From contig CALDSU010000002.1 in the NCBI GenBank assembly GCA_937924525.1, forward strand, positions 124,001 to 188,000: a DNA stretch of 64,000 bases, read 5' to 3'. This document shows positions 15,725 through 25,054 of the stretch, piece by piece (position 1 is the stretch's first letter; the number at the start of each line of letters is the position of its first letter). Source of the stretch: an uncultured Bryobacteraceae bacterium. GTDB taxonomy: Bacteria; Acidobacteriota; Terriglobia; Bryobacterales; Bryobacteraceae. The notes beneath the pieces were generated by a model. It saw only the letters and a list, made by a program, of their open reading frames with translations, made no database searches and was not told where the DNA came from. A program made the translations under genes and the position numbers.

Positions 15725-15832
15725 TGTGGAAAAACGCGGGGACAGGCAACCCAGCCCATGCGGGTTGAAGGTGAGTCCCTGATTTGGCTGGTTGCGCCTC
15801 GGGGCAGAACAGCCTGTCCCGTTTTTTCCACA
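15725..15832. repeat. REPIN-like imperfect inverted repeat
   Basis: The left arm, beginning TGTGGAAAAACG and ending GGGGACAGGC (15725-15747), is matched by the reverse-complement arm GCCTGTCCC...TTTTTTCCACA (15812-15832), with a 64-nt centre. The GGGACAGGC core resembles repeats I recall beside REP-associated tyrosine transposases; no transposase is in this window. The element lies between the DUF1080 gene and a pseudogene. Confidence 0.5.
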
Positions 15833-15956
15833 AGCTCCCTGGGGTCCCCCCCTTCGACTCTGATAGACTGGACCGGCGAAGGCGCCCGCTTGCCATGATC
15901 CATCGAGACAGTGCGGCCGAGGTCCGTATGGGCTGCGTGTCCGGCGGGAGACGACT

Positions 15957-16621
15957 TTGCGGTGCACGAGCTCGGTCCACGAGCAGATCGACCGCCTTCC
16001 GGCTAAAGTCAAGCTCGGCACCATGCCGCGCGCGCCAGTCTGGTCGGTGCTGACGTCGCAGGACTATCACCGGACGCGCCGGTCTTCCGACTACGTCTTT
16101 CCGAAGCACTATTTCGGGATTTCTGGCACCGGGGCTTTGATGGCCTCTACGGCGCGGTGGCGCGCTGGGTGGTGACGCTGGGCCAGTGGAATCCTGGCCT
16201 GACGGAGGAGGATTGCTTCGCCGTCGTCCAATGCCGGTTCGGACTGGAACTGCTCGGAGTGACGAAACTGGCGGAGCTGGAACACGGCTTCCCGGACGAG
16301 TTTTTCGACAAGGTCGTTATGGCGAGACCTGGCGGGCGTGGGAGGCCACGGGCGATCCGGACAAGGTGATCGCGTGGATTTCGACCGGCCGCCATCCACA
16401 CGCCGGCGCCGCATGACCTCGACGGGATCTTGGCGGCGTCGCACGGGGCGGGGCTGAAACGGTTCCTTTTCCACTCCGACGTCAACCTGGGCGCGGCGGG
16501 ATGGAAGATCATCTCGCGATTCTGCGGCAAGGAATGGGAGGAAGACCCAAACGGTTATTGGTCCCCGGACACGCCGAAACCGGATACCTGGAACGGGGAC
16601 CGCCGCCCGTCGGCGCGCTAG
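15957..16621 (+). pseudogene. Frameshifted relic of an unidentified protein gene
   Basis: Protein-like sequence continues across three reading frames to a stop at 16619-16621. The first piece contains PVWSVLTSQDYHR and VFPKHYF. A one-base loss near 16113 restores a tryptophan-rich run into DGLYGAVARWVVTLGQWNPG. A second one-base loss near 16315 joins FPDEFFDKV to GETWRAWEATGDPDKVIAW. A shift near 16380 leads to HDLDGILAASHGAGLKRFLF and a tail containing GWKIISRFCGKEWEEDP. The composite reads like a globular enzyme of roughly 220 residues or more with many aromatics, but I cannot name the family. Frameshifts could also come from sequencing error, although three in 300 bp is unlikely. The 5' limit is uncertain. 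Confidence 0.55.
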
Positions 16622-17070
16622 GCTGCGCGGGCCGCCTTCTCGCGCAAGGCTTCATCGTAACCTGCCGCCGCGTGATACAGGATCAGGTCGAAGAAGCTGT
16701 TGAGCCCGCGGCGCAGTTCCAACTCCCGGTAGAGGTCGAGAGAGTTCTGCGCCGGGCTGGCTTCGGCGGCATAGCGGACGATCTGCTTGCGAATCGAGGT
16801 GATCATGTAAATTAACTCCGGAAGGGGCACGCCTTCCCGAAAGCGCCGCCGTCCGAGATCCTGGTAGCAGGCGGCGATTTCTTCGTCATTGCGCCGGGCG
16901 AGCCAGTGGCCGAGATTGCGGGCGATGGCGGCCGCCCGCTCGCGGATTTCATGATCGGAGATGGCGCGGTAGTGCGGCAGGCGCGCGTCCCGGTGCACTT
17001 GCCGGACCACCTGCGCGGCGATTTGCTCCCAATTGGCTTCCATGCGTTGGATCAGAGTCAGGGCGATCAT
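16618..17070 (-). CDS. Small helical protein, possibly RsbRD N-terminal domain-like
   Basis: 150 residues, almost wholly alpha-helical, with no signal peptide. The pattern WLARRNDEEIAACYQDLGRRRFREG then PLPELIYMITSIRKQIV resembles the four-helix sensory domain of RsbRD/histidine-kinase-associated proteins, in which a ~150-residue bundle senses an unknown cue. ATG at 17070 has GGAGGG about 10 nt upstream and is a much better start than the open frame beyond it. The stop overlaps the end of the preceding pseudogene by 4 nt, convergently. No kinase or sulphate-transporter/anti-sigma partner is adjacent, so a stress-signalling role is only a suggestion. Confidence 0.6.
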   Translation of the reverse strand: MIALTLIQRMEANWEQIAAQVVRQVHRDARLPHYRAISDHEIRERAAAIARNLGHWLARRNDEEIAACYQDLGRRRFREGVPLPELIYMITSIRKQIVRYAAEASPAQNSLDLYRELELRRGLNSFFDLILYHAAAGYDEALREKAARAA

Positions 17071-17249
17071 GGTGATGGTTCCCTCCGGTTCGGAATCTGC
17101 GCAAAATTTTGAGTGGCGCGGGATCCGTTCATGGCGGCCGCGCCTTCCGCCTGTCGTGCTGTGCGAAGGGAGATGCGAGGGACGCCCGGACGGTTTCGGG
17201 GCCAAACCAAGGAAATGCCGGGGGCTTCCGACGGTACAATCAAAGCATT

Positions 17250-18191
17250 GTGAGGAAAACGGCTGCTGCCGGGATCGTCGCGGGGCTGGCGCTGTGGTGC
17301 GGCGCGGCAGCGGGTCAGGACGCCGCCGGTCCGCCTCCGGCCGACGCCCCTGCCGTGCTCGAGTACGCTGGCAAGCCCCTGGTCGTTCCCTTTACCTGTA
17401 CCGACGACGACATCAGCTTTGCCGGCATGGCCTGCACCGAGGAAGAGCCCTGCCCGGTATACCTCGAGTTGACGTCGGTGGAGCGGCTCAACCACCGCCT
17501 GCTCGTCGTGGGCAACCTGCACTCCTCTAATGTCACCCTGTTCTCGGTGCTGCTGTTGAGCAACGACGGCGGCAAGACCTGGCGCGAGCCGGTCGAGCGG
17601 CTGCGGGGCGCCACCCTGGACCAGATCCGCTTTTACGGATTTGACCAGGGTTGGATCTCGGGACAGTTCATGCAGCCATTACCCCGCGACCCGTTTTTTC
17701 TGGTAACGCGCGACGGCGGGCAGAGTTGGCGGCGGCGTCCCGTGTACGACGATGAGCGTCCGGGAACCATCCTCCAGTTCTGGTTTGATTCGGCCAAAGA
17801 TGGGGCGATGCTGATAGATCGCGGGCAGTCTGCCGACGGGATGCGCTACGAGTACTACGAGACGCCGAACGGCGGCGATACCTGGATGGTGCGCGAGTCG
17901 AGCAACAAGCCCATCCGCCGGAAGCGGCCGTCTCCTCCGCCGGCGGTGGAAGTGATCCGGGTGCGGGCGGATGAAAAGTTGAAAGCGTACGTGGTGGAAG
18001 AACAAAAAGGTGGACAATGGGAGGCGGCGGCCAGTTTCCTGATCGAAGTGGGGAGTTGCCGGCCGGCGGTCAGGGATCTCGAGGAGCCACCTCCGTCTTC
18101 TCCCACGGAGACCGCCGAACCGGCCACGGCGCCGGGCGGCGTCCTGGTGATCCCTTCCGAGCCGGAAAGACGACGCAGGCCACGCCGGTGA
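17250..18191 (+). CDS. Secreted Asp-box (BNR/Ycf48-like) beta-propeller protein
   Basis: 313 residues: a short basic start, hydrophobic segment and cleavage-like AAAGQ form a signal peptide. The body carries three Asp-box motifs, SNDGGKTW, TRDGGQSW and TPNGGDTW, the hallmark of BNR/Ycf48-type propellers. The C-terminus is proline-, glutamate- and arginine-rich and looks disordered. Two cysteine-containing loops near residues 50-70 may form disulphides. The GTG start is preceded by TACAAT (17235-17240) only 9 nt away with no Shine-Dalgarno, as in several other genes here. Ycf48 proteins assist photosystem II in cyanobacteria, but in non-phototrophs the role is unknown. Confidence 0.72.
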   Translation: MRKTAAAGIVAGLALWCGAAAGQDAAGPPPADAPAVLEYAGKPLVVPFTCTDDDISFAGMACTEEEPCPVYLELTSVERLNHRLLVVGNLHSSNVTLFSVLLLSNDGGKTWREPVERLRGATLDQIRFYGFDQGWISGQFMQPLPRDPFFLVTRDGGQSWRRRPVYDDERPGTILQFWFDSAKDGAMLIDRGQSADGMRYEYYETPNGGDTWMVRESSNKPIRRKRPSPPPAVEVIRVRADEKLKAYVVEEQKGGQWEAAASFLIEVGSCRPAVRDLEEPPPSSPTETAEPATAPGGVLVIPSEPERRRRPRR

Positions 18192-18431
18192 GGCAGCGCC
18201 GGGGCATGTCCCGCAAGCCCGAGTTTTGAGGAAGTGAGCATGGGACGGGCAGGTGTCCTGCGAGGTGGCCGGCCGCGGGATTCGGTCTAATCCCTGCGTG
18301 CGAAGCCGCCGATAAGGAGACCAGCGGAGCAAAGCTTCGAGATAGAAACCTTGGCGGCCATACGTACAGTGGCGGGGGAGGGGCTTGACACAACAGCCTC
18401 ACACCTCAACATGAAGATACAGGAGGGCGGT

Positions 18432-19334
18432 TTGAGGATTCTCGTCGCCGAGGACGACCCCATCTCGCGCCGGTTGCTGGAAACAGTCCTCAAGAAGTGG
18501 GGCTACGAAGTCGCAATCGCCAACGATGGCGAGCAGGCGTGGCGCATGCTGGAAAACGAGGAGGCGCCGCGGCTGGCGATCCTGGACTGGATGATGCCGG
18601 GCCTGGATGGCATTGAAGTCTGCCGGCGCGTGCGCGAGCGGAACGCGCCTACCTACACGTATATCCTGCTGCTGACCGCCCGGAGCCAGCGCGAAGACCT
18701 GTTGCAAGGGATGGAAGCCGGCGCGGACGACTACCTGACAAAGCCATTCGACGCCAATGAGTTAAAGGTCCGCCTGCGGGCGGGACGCCGGATTCTGGAG
18801 TTGCAGGAACAATTGATCAATGCGCAGGCGGCGTTGCGGGACCAGGCGGCGCGGGACCCGCTGACCGGCATCTGGAACCGCTCGGCCGTGTTCGATATTC
18901 TCCAGCGCGAGTTGGCGCGATCGGAACGGGACGCCTCGCCGCTGGCGGTGGTGATGGCGGACCTGGATCACTTCAAGAAACTCAACGATACGTTCGGTCA
19001 TCTGGCCGGGGATGCCATCCTGCGCGAAACCGTGCGCCGGATGGCAGGCAGCATCCGGAACTACGACGCGCTGGGGCGTTACGGTGGCGAAGAATTCCTG
19101 CTGGTGCTTCCGGGCTGCGATCTGGCGTCGGGACTCTACCGGGCCGAGCAGATCCGGCGCGCGGTGACCAGCGAGCCCGTCGATACCTCGGAAGGGCGGA
19201 TTGCGGTGACATGCAGCTTTGGAGTAGCGGCCACCGACGGCTTGAACCACCAGAATTCGGACCACCTGGTCCACCGGGCCGACGCCGCCCTGTTCCGAGC
19301 CAAGCACAACGGTCGGAATCGCGTCGAGAGCTGA
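18432..19334 (+). CDS. Response regulator diguanylate cyclase (REC-GGDEF, PleD-like)
   Basis: Makes the second messenger c-di-GMP when its receiver domain is phosphorylated; cytosolic dimer. Residues 1-120 are a CheY-like receiver with D7-D8, phospho-acceptor D52 in LDWMMPG and K104 in TKPF. After a short helix the GGDEF domain carries GGEEF at 218-222 and an RxxD inhibitory site at 209-212, exactly five residues upstream, so product feedback is expected. TTG at 18432 is preferred because AGGAGGG (18421-18427) stands directly before it and the protein then begins MRILVAEDD; ATG at 18411 is possible but has no ribosome site. The hybrid kinase follows 65 bp downstream and may be its partner. 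Confidence 0.91.
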   Translation: MRILVAEDDPISRRLLETVLKKWGYEVAIANDGEQAWRMLENEEAPRLAILDWMMPGLDGIEVCRRVRERNAPTYTYILLLTARSQREDLLQGMEAGADDYLTKPFDANELKVRLRAGRRILELQEQLINAQAALRDQAARDPLTGIWNRSAVFDILQRELARSERDASPLAVVMADLDHFKKLNDTFGHLAGDAILRETVRRMAGSIRNYDALGRYGGEEFLLVLPGCDLASGLYRAEQIRRAVTSEPVDTSEGRIAVTCSFGVAATDGLNHQNSDHLVHRADAALFRAKHNGRNRVES

Positions 19335-19399
19335 GCCGCGCCAAGGCCGCGGCCGGATCGCGATGGGTTGGCGTATGATTTGCTAAGGCCTGTTAAGGC

Positions 19400-21805
19400 A
19401 TGAGATCGCTTGCCAATCCGCTTCCGATCAAGCTGGTCATGGTCGCCACCGCGCTGGCGCTCGCGCTGATTGCCGGACTGGGTTGGTATGTCTGGACCAC
19501 CATTACGGTCATGGAGTCGGCCCACGCCTTGACCGAGCAGGGTCTGGCCATCGTCGGCGAGATCCGGTCTCTCCATGACGCCATCGCCGCCTACGCCCGC
19601 CTTCGCCTTCGGGAAGGACCGCAGACGTGGCAGGACCGCTACCGCGCCCTGGCGCGCCGCCGGGACGAGTTGTTATCCGCCCTCGATGCGCGGCTGGCGT
19701 CCGGTCCTCATACCCCGAGGGTTCGCGAGTTGGCCGAACAGGCTGCTGCGTTACGCAGTCTGGAAGTGCAGGCCTTCGCCAAGGCAACGGCGGGACAGCC
19801 GGAAGAGGGCTTGGCGTTGCTTTCCGGCCAGGCGTACGAAACCGCCCGGTCCAGAGCCGAGGAGGTCCTCCGCAGTTTAGCCAACGAAATCCAAGCCGTG
19901 GCCGCGCGCGAAGTCCGCCAACAACGTCAGGCCGGCAACGTCGTGTTGGGAGCGGTGTCCATTGCGGTCTTTCTGCTCCTGTTCACCTGGGTGGCCAGCC
20001 TGCGGATCAGCGCCAGCCTGGTGGCGCGGCGGCTCACCGAGGAGCAGGAGCGCGCCGAGCAGGACCGCCGGGACGCCTTCATCGCCGAAGTGCGCGAGAC
20101 GCTGGCCAAGGGCGAACCGCTGGATGGGATCACGCGCGCAATCAGGAAGCACCTCGGCGTTGAGGTCTCTCTGGTCTGGGTCCAGCCGCGGGAAAACCGC
20201 CATCTGGAGCTGGCGGCCGCCTCGGCGGATTGGCCTTTATCCCCCGAAGACCAGTCCGCGCTGCGGCAGTGGCTGGAGCAGGAACTCGACGCTCCTGCCC
20301 ATCTGGGCGCCTCCGGCAAGGCCCAGCCGGTCGTGGTCGGAGACCGGGCGTTTGCTAGCTATCACGTCTTTCCGCTGGTGCTGGGCGAACGCCGCGTGGG
20401 GGTGATTGCGTTGTTCGGGCGGGATGCGCTGCCCCCGCACGTCGCCGAGGCCGTCGCCGTGACCACGGATCTGATCGCGCACGGCATCGAACGCGCCAGC
20501 GCGGAGGCGCTCTTGCGCCAGTACGCCGCCGAACTGGAACAAGCCAATGCGCGCCTCGAGGAGCAGGCCGCCAAACTGTCCCGTTCGGCCGGAGAGCTCG
20601 CCCTCGCCCGCGACGCCGCCCTGGAGTCAGCCAGACTCAAGAGCCAGTTCCTGGCCAGCGTCAGCCACGAGATCCGCACCCCCATGACGGGCATCATCGG
20701 GATGACCGATCTGACGCTGGACACGCCTCTCAACCAGGAGCAGCTCGAGTATGTCCGCCTGATCAAGAACTCCGCGCAATCGCTGCTGACGCTGATGAAC
20801 AGCATCCTGGACTTTTCCAAGATCGAGGCGGGACGCCTCGAGCTGGAGCAGGAACCGTTTCCGTTTCGGGAGACATTGCACAGCGCGCTCAAGCCGCTGG
20901 CGCAGCGCGCGGCGGACAAAGGGTTATCGTTCCGCATCGTCACGGCGCCCGAGGTGCCCGAGGTGCTGGTCGGGGATGCGATTCGACTGCGCCAGATCGT
21001 GGTGAACCTGGCCGACAATGCGATCAAGTTCACCGAGCGGGGTGAGGTCTCGGTCGAAACGGTGGTGCAGCGTGCGGCCGGCGAACAGGTCATCCTGCAA
21101 CTGGCCGTCTCGGACACCGGCATCGGGATCCCGAAGGACAAGCACGCGCTCATTTTCCAGCCTTTCGTCCAAGCCGACGGCTCGACCACCCGGAAATACG
21201 GCGGTACGGGCTTGGGTCTGGCCATCTGCCAGCAACTGGTCCGGCAGATGGGTGGCGATATCTGGGTGGACGGCGAACCGGGCGCCGGCAGCACCTTTAC
21301 CGTAGTGGCTCCTTTCGCCCTGGTGGAGAAGGGCCCGGGGGCGGCGCCCGCCGCCGCGCCCTCCGGGATCGAGTCGCGCGAAACACGCTACCGGTTCCTG
21401 CTGGCGGAAGACAACCCCGTCAATCAGTTGTTAGTAACCCGTCTGCTGGAGAAGTACGGCCACACGGTCGTCTGCGTCGGTTCGGGCGGAGAGGCTCTCC
21501 AGGCGCTGGAGCGGGACGCCTTCGATGCGGTGCTCATGAATCTGTACATGCCGGGGATGGGCGGACTGGAAGCGACCCGCGCGATCCGGCAGCGCGAAAA
21601 GGACCGTCCCCTGCCATCGGGTCCCCATATTCCCATCATCGCCACGACCGCCAGCGTGATGGAGGGGGATCGCGAACGCTGTCTGGCGGCGGGGATGGAC
21701 GCGTACGTTTCCAAGCCGATCCGGCGGGAGGAACTTTTTGCCGCCATCACGTCGGCCGTGGAGCGTTTTCCGCGCGCCAGGTCGGTGAGTTCAGCGGGAG
21801 ACTAG
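19400..21805 (+). CDS. Membrane hybrid histidine kinase with degenerate receiver
   Basis: 801 residues. Two membrane segments (about 10-32 and 179-200) flank a helical periplasmic sensor; then come a GAF-like region (about 215-370), a coiled coil (about 375-415), HisKA with H423 in SVSHEIRTPM, an HATPase domain (DNAIKF, DTGIGIP, GGTGLGLAI) and a C-terminal receiver from about residue 660. In the receiver the acidic pair (AEDN) and lysine (SKPI) are intact, but the phospho-acceptor aspartate is N714 (codon AAT at 21539-21541, VLMNLYMPGM where LMD is normal). The receiver should not accept phosphate, so signal probably leaves directly from H423 to another regulator, perhaps the adjacent cyclase. 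Confidence 0.92.
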   Translation: MRSLANPLPIKLVMVATALALALIAGLGWYVWTTITVMESAHALTEQGLAIVGEIRSLHDAIAAYARLRLREGPQTWQDRYRALARRRDELLSALDARLASGPHTPRVRELAEQAAALRSLEVQAFAKATAGQPEEGLALLSGQAYETARSRAEEVLRSLANEIQAVAAREVRQQRQAGNVVLGAVSIAVFLLLFTWVASLRISASLVARRLTEEQERAEQDRRDAFIAEVRETLAKGEPLDGITRAIRKHLGVEVSLVWVQPRENRHLELAAASADWPLSPEDQSALRQWLEQELDAPAHLGASGKAQPVVVGDRAFASYHVFPLVLGERRVGVIALFGRDALPPHVAEAVAVTTDLIAHGIERASAEALLRQYAAELEQANARLEEQAAKLSRSAGELALARDAALESARLKSQFLASVSHEIRTPMTGIIGMTDLTLDTPLNQEQLEYVRLIKNSAQSLLTLMNSILDFSKIEAGRLELEQEPFPFRETLHSALKPLAQRAADKGLSFRIVTAPEVPEVLVGDAIRLRQIVVNLADNAIKFTERGEVSVETVVQRAAGEQVILQLAVSDTGIGIPKDKHALIFQPFVQADGSTTRKYGGTGLGLAICQQLVRQMGGDIWVDGEPGAGSTFTVVAPFALVEKGPGAAPAAAPSGIESRETRYRFLLAEDNPVNQLLVTRLLEKYGHTVVCVGSGGEALQALERDAFDAVLMNLYMPGMGGLEATRAIRQREKDRPLPSGPHIPIIATTASVMEGDRERCLAAGMDAYVSKPIRREELFAAITSAVERFPRARSVSSAGD

Positions 21806-23497
21806 CGGCGGCGCGGCGCGCGGGTCGCGCATCCAGAGGGCCGTCGCGGCGAACTGCCGGACAAAGCGGAACTCGGCGGGGGGAATCGCCATTCCCCTTC
21901 GGGCCAGCGTCTGGCGGACGGACTCTTCGGTCTCTCCCGCGACCAGGATCAAACGACCCTGCGGATGCGGCGGCCGGAGTACGTAATCGCTCGCCAGCCC
22001 TCGGGTGGTGAGGTAATGCTGCACCACCCAATCGACCGGCGCGGCGGCGATCACCGCGTCCTGGGGTTGCAAATGCCGGCTGAGGAACAGGGCCGCCTCG
22101 GCGGCGCCCGGCCGGTTGCCGCACTCGGGCCAAGCGCGTGGCAAGCCGGACAACGAGACGCGGAGCATGGTGCCGGCGCTGGTCCCGCACATCACCAGCA
22201 GCAAGGCGGCAGACGCGCGCCGGGAGGGCAGCCTTTCGGCGAGCCTTGCCCAACCCGCAGCGGCAAAGCTCAAGTACAACGGCAGCAGGTACAGCCAGGT
22301 CCGTGCTTCCGGCGCGGCGCGGAACAAGATCATGCAGACGACGCCCGCCGCCGCCAGCGAGCCGGCGAGCGCGGCGTTGGCAAGCCGCCCGGGACCGAGC
22401 AACACCGCCAGTACTGCGCCCGCCGCCAGCACCCAGGCGAACCCGGGAGGCCAGTCGAGATGCCAGGCTTGCCAAGTCTCCCGCAAGGAATCGCCCGCGG
22501 CGGGCAACCAGGCCCGCCAGGGCAGCGAGGGTGTCCAGCCGTCCATCGCCACCACCGGAAAGCCGCCGAGGATCAGCAACGGAGTGAACACGGCGGCGGC
22601 CGCTAAAGCGATCAGCAGGGCAGCCATCAGCGTCTGGCGGAGGAGAAGCGGGTTCCTTGCCCACCATCCGGCGAGCGCCGCCCAGCCCAACAGTCCCGCC
22701 ACCCCCGGCAGGAGCGACGGCGTCGCCGCGATTCCCGCCGCCGACGCCGCCGAGCAGGGGAACCACCAGAACGCATTGGCCGAACGCGTCGCCTGCACCG
22801 CGGTGGCCGCCGCCAGGGCAAAACATAAGGCCGCAAGCGCATAACCCCGGCCAATACCGGAGTACATCATGAGCAGCGGGCTGCCCGCCGCCAGCGCCGC
22901 GGCCAGGACTCCGGCGCTCCGGCCGGCGAAACAGATGCGCGCCGCGCCGTAGGCGGCGGCCGGGATCGCCGCGCCCGCCACGAAAGCGGGCAGCCGCAGG
23001 ACCCACTCGCCGCTTCCCCACTGCGCCACGACGAGCCGCGCCAGCAAAGTCGCCAGCGGCTGGAACCCGCCCTCGCCCACCCGCGGCAGCGCCTCCCACA
23101 GCGGGGGGGAGACGTGTCGCACATACATGAATCCTTCCTCGTGGCGGACGGGATCGTCCAATTGGAACGCGCGCAAGATGGCCCCGCCCAGCGTCAAAGC
23201 GGTCATGGCCGCCAAAGCGCCACTTTCCTCCCGGAGAGGCGGCCAAGGCGGAATCCGGATCGCTTGCACGAACTCGCTCGCCAGGCGGCGCCACCAAGGC
23301 CAACTCTGGTGGACAAGCAGCGCGCCCAGCATGATCAGCAAAGCGGTGATGCGCAAGCGGCTCGCCGCCTCCGCGAAGCTGGCCGCTGGCGGAACGCCAA
23401 GCCAGTTTTGAGGAAGCAGGGAGATGCCCGCCATCGCGGCGCCCGTGGCTCCTGCCAGCACGGGAATCGCGCGATCCGGGCGCCATCGCATCCGCAT
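21791..23497 (-). CDS. Multi-pass membrane protein, glycosyltransferase family 39-like
   Basis: 568 residues with about twelve hydrophobic segments and a small C-terminal soluble part. The early loop DDPVRHEEGFMYVR followed by GEGGFQPLATLLARLV resembles the acidic DE(G) catalytic loop of lipid-linked-sugar glycosyltransferases (ArnT/PMT superfamily), and SPLLMMYSGIGRGYALAALC matches the conserved membrane segment after it. Such enzymes transfer a sugar from polyprenyl phosphate to protein or glycan outside the membrane. ATG at 23497 with GGAG upstream fits; the longer open frame is not protein-like. The 3' end overlaps the kinase gene by 15 nt, convergently. Acceptor unknown. Confidence 0.72.
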   Translation of the reverse strand: MRMRWRPDRAIPVLAGATGAAMAGISLLPQNWLGVPPAASFAEAASRLRITALLIMLGALLVHQSWPWWRRLASEFVQAIRIPPWPPLREESGALAAMTALTLGGAILRAFQLDDPVRHEEGFMYVRHVSPPLWEALPRVGEGGFQPLATLLARLVVAQWGSGEWVLRLPAFVAGAAIPAAAYGAARICFAGRSAGVLAAALAAGSPLLMMYSGIGRGYALAALCFALAAATAVQATRSANAFWWFPCSAASAAGIAATPSLLPGVAGLLGWAALAGWWARNPLLLRQTLMAALLIALAAAAVFTPLLILGGFPVVAMDGWTPSLPWRAWLPAAGDSLRETWQAWHLDWPPGFAWVLAAGAVLAVLLGPGRLANAALAGSLAAAGVVCMILFRAAPEARTWLYLLPLYLSFAAAGWARLAERLPSRRASAALLLVMCGTSAGTMLRVSLSGLPRAWPECGNRPGAAEAALFLSRHLQPQDAVIAAAPVDWVVQHYLTTRGLASDYVLRPPHPQGRLILVAGETEESVRQTLARRGMAIPPAEFRFVRQFAATALWMRDPRAAPPLVSR

Positions 23498-23618
23498 GAC
23501 GACTCTCCATTCTGACCGGAAGGTCTGAGGGGGGCAACCGGCGCACGGGGCGCCGTACCCTGGAAGCGGAACGGCGGGTCCGCGGACTGCGTCCAACCCG
23601 GCGGAATTCACGCGGATC

Positions 23619-23964
23619 GTGGCCATCCCGCTGCTCGGCGCGCTGGCGCTGCCGGGGCAGGAATTGGCGCGACCCCGCGTTGCCGCCCCGCCGCAGACAC
23701 CGGCCCCGCCCCTGCCTTCGCCCCGGCTGCCGGGCGGGCGGCCGTCCGCCGCGCCGGCGCATCAGTTGCACCCTAACTGGGCTGGCTGCGCGCCGCCGCC
23801 GAACCTCGCCTGTTGGTGGACGTGATCGACGGAGAGCAGGAGGAATTCCAGTTGACGGCGGCGACCTGCTTCTTCGAAAAGGAGGCCGCTTCACCAGCGA
23901 GTCCACGGTCTACACCACGGAGTCCGCCATCGAATACGAAAAACCCTCTCCGCCGCGCAAGTAG
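23619..23964 (+). pseudogene. Decayed gene for a small secreted-looking protein
   Basis: The first piece reads like a signal peptide (VAIPLLGALALPGQ) followed by a proline-rich stretch. After a frame change near 23800, a protein-like segment contains LLVDVIDGEQEEFQLT and CFFEKE. After another near 23880 the sequence ends RFTSESTVYTTESAIEYEK and a TAG. Shifts run in a consistent one-base direction and no single frame covers all three parts. The family is not recognised. The remaining gap (23498-23618 and 23965-24144) shows no other gene. Confidence 0.35.
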
Positions 23965-24144
23965 CAGTGCGTTCGGAGACCGACGACGCTCGAGGGCGCG
24001 CGCCACCTGAAACCCGCTGGACAAAAGCGAGCGGGTCATGCCGCGGCAGGGCGCTCACCGAGATTTTTCCCCCTTTTCATTCGCTTGAAATATGCGGGTG
24101 CTATTCCTACTGAAGGAACGCGTTCCGCCAGGTGGAATGAACCC

Positions 24145-25011
24145 TTGCCGAAATCATCTTCCCACGTAGAGGTTCTCGAGAAAGCGGTGAAGGTCCTGGA
24201 GACGCTGGCGGCGCACCCGCCGTCCCTGAGTCTCCAAGACTTGTCGGCCGCCGTCGGACTGGCCAAGAGCTCAGTGCACCGGTTGCTGATGACGTGGCTG
24301 GAGTTGGGATATGTCGCGCGGCGTCCAGGCGGCGAGTATGGCCTTGGCTTGGCCGCGGTGGAACTGGCGCGCCGCGTGAGCCGCCGGAATCAAGTCGTGG
24401 AATTAAGCCACCAGACGCTGCGCCGCCTGCATCGCGAGAGCGGCGAAAGCGTCTACCTGGCGCTATACCGCGCGGGCCGGGTGGTGCTGCTCGACGCCCT
24501 GGAGGGCATCCATCCCTTGCGGGTCATCATTGACCTGGGCGAATTGTGTTACCTGCACGCCTCGGCGCAAGGCCGCGCGGTGGCGGCGTTTCTCGATCCG
24601 GAAGTTCTTGCGGCGCGCTTGCGGGCTTCGGGAATGCCCAAGATCAACGCCCGCACGCAGACGGGTTGGCGGACCTTGCAGGAACGGCTGCGGCAGGTGC
24701 GGACGGAAGGCTATGCGATCAATTGGGAAGAGACGGTCGAGGGTGCGGTGTGCCTGGGCGTACCGTTCTTTGCGGGCCTCCACGGCCCCGTGCTCGGGTC
24801 GCTCGGGGCCAGCATCCCGGTGTGCAGAGTGACCGAGTTGACGTTGCAACATCACCTGCGCCTGCTGCGCGAGGCGGGGCAGGCCTTGAGTGAAGTCTTG
24901 GCGGATGTTCCCGCCGAGCCCGACGCCTGGACCCGAAGCCAGGCGCTGGAGTTTTGCCCGCTCCCCTCCGGACGGCGCGGGAGTATCGGGGACGGCGTGC
25001 GGCCGTCCTGA
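24145..25011 (+). CDS. IclR-family transcriptional regulator
   Basis: One-component regulator of catabolic genes; usually a dimer or tetramer whose C-terminal domain binds a small acid. 288 residues: winged helix-turn-helix (about 5-65; EVLEKAVKVLE, LSLQDLSAAVGLAKSSVHRLL) and an IclR effector domain (RLHRESGESVYLAL, YLHASAQGRAVAAFL, ETVEGAVCLGVPFF). TTG at 24145 has AGGTGGA 8 nt before it and gives the usual short N-terminus; an in-frame TTG at 24085 is an alternative. TonB receptor 2 starts 44 bp downstream on the same strand, with uronate/xylan-type genes after it, so the regulator probably senses a sugar acid and controls that locus. Confidence 0.9.
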   Translation: MPKSSSHVEVLEKAVKVLETLAAHPPSLSLQDLSAAVGLAKSSVHRLLMTWLELGYVARRPGGEYGLGLAAVELARRVSRRNQVVELSHQTLRRLHRESGESVYLALYRAGRVVLLDALEGIHPLRVIIDLGELCYLHASAQGRAVAAFLDPEVLAARLRASGMPKINARTQTGWRTLQERLRQVRTEGYAINWEETVEGAVCLGVPFFAGLHGPVLGSLGASIPVCRVTELTLQHHLRLLREAGQALSEVLADVPAEPDAWTRSQALEFCPLPSGRRGSIGDGVRPS

Positions 25012-25054
25012 CCGGTTCCAAAAACAGGAATTCCTTTAACAAACAAGGAGACGT

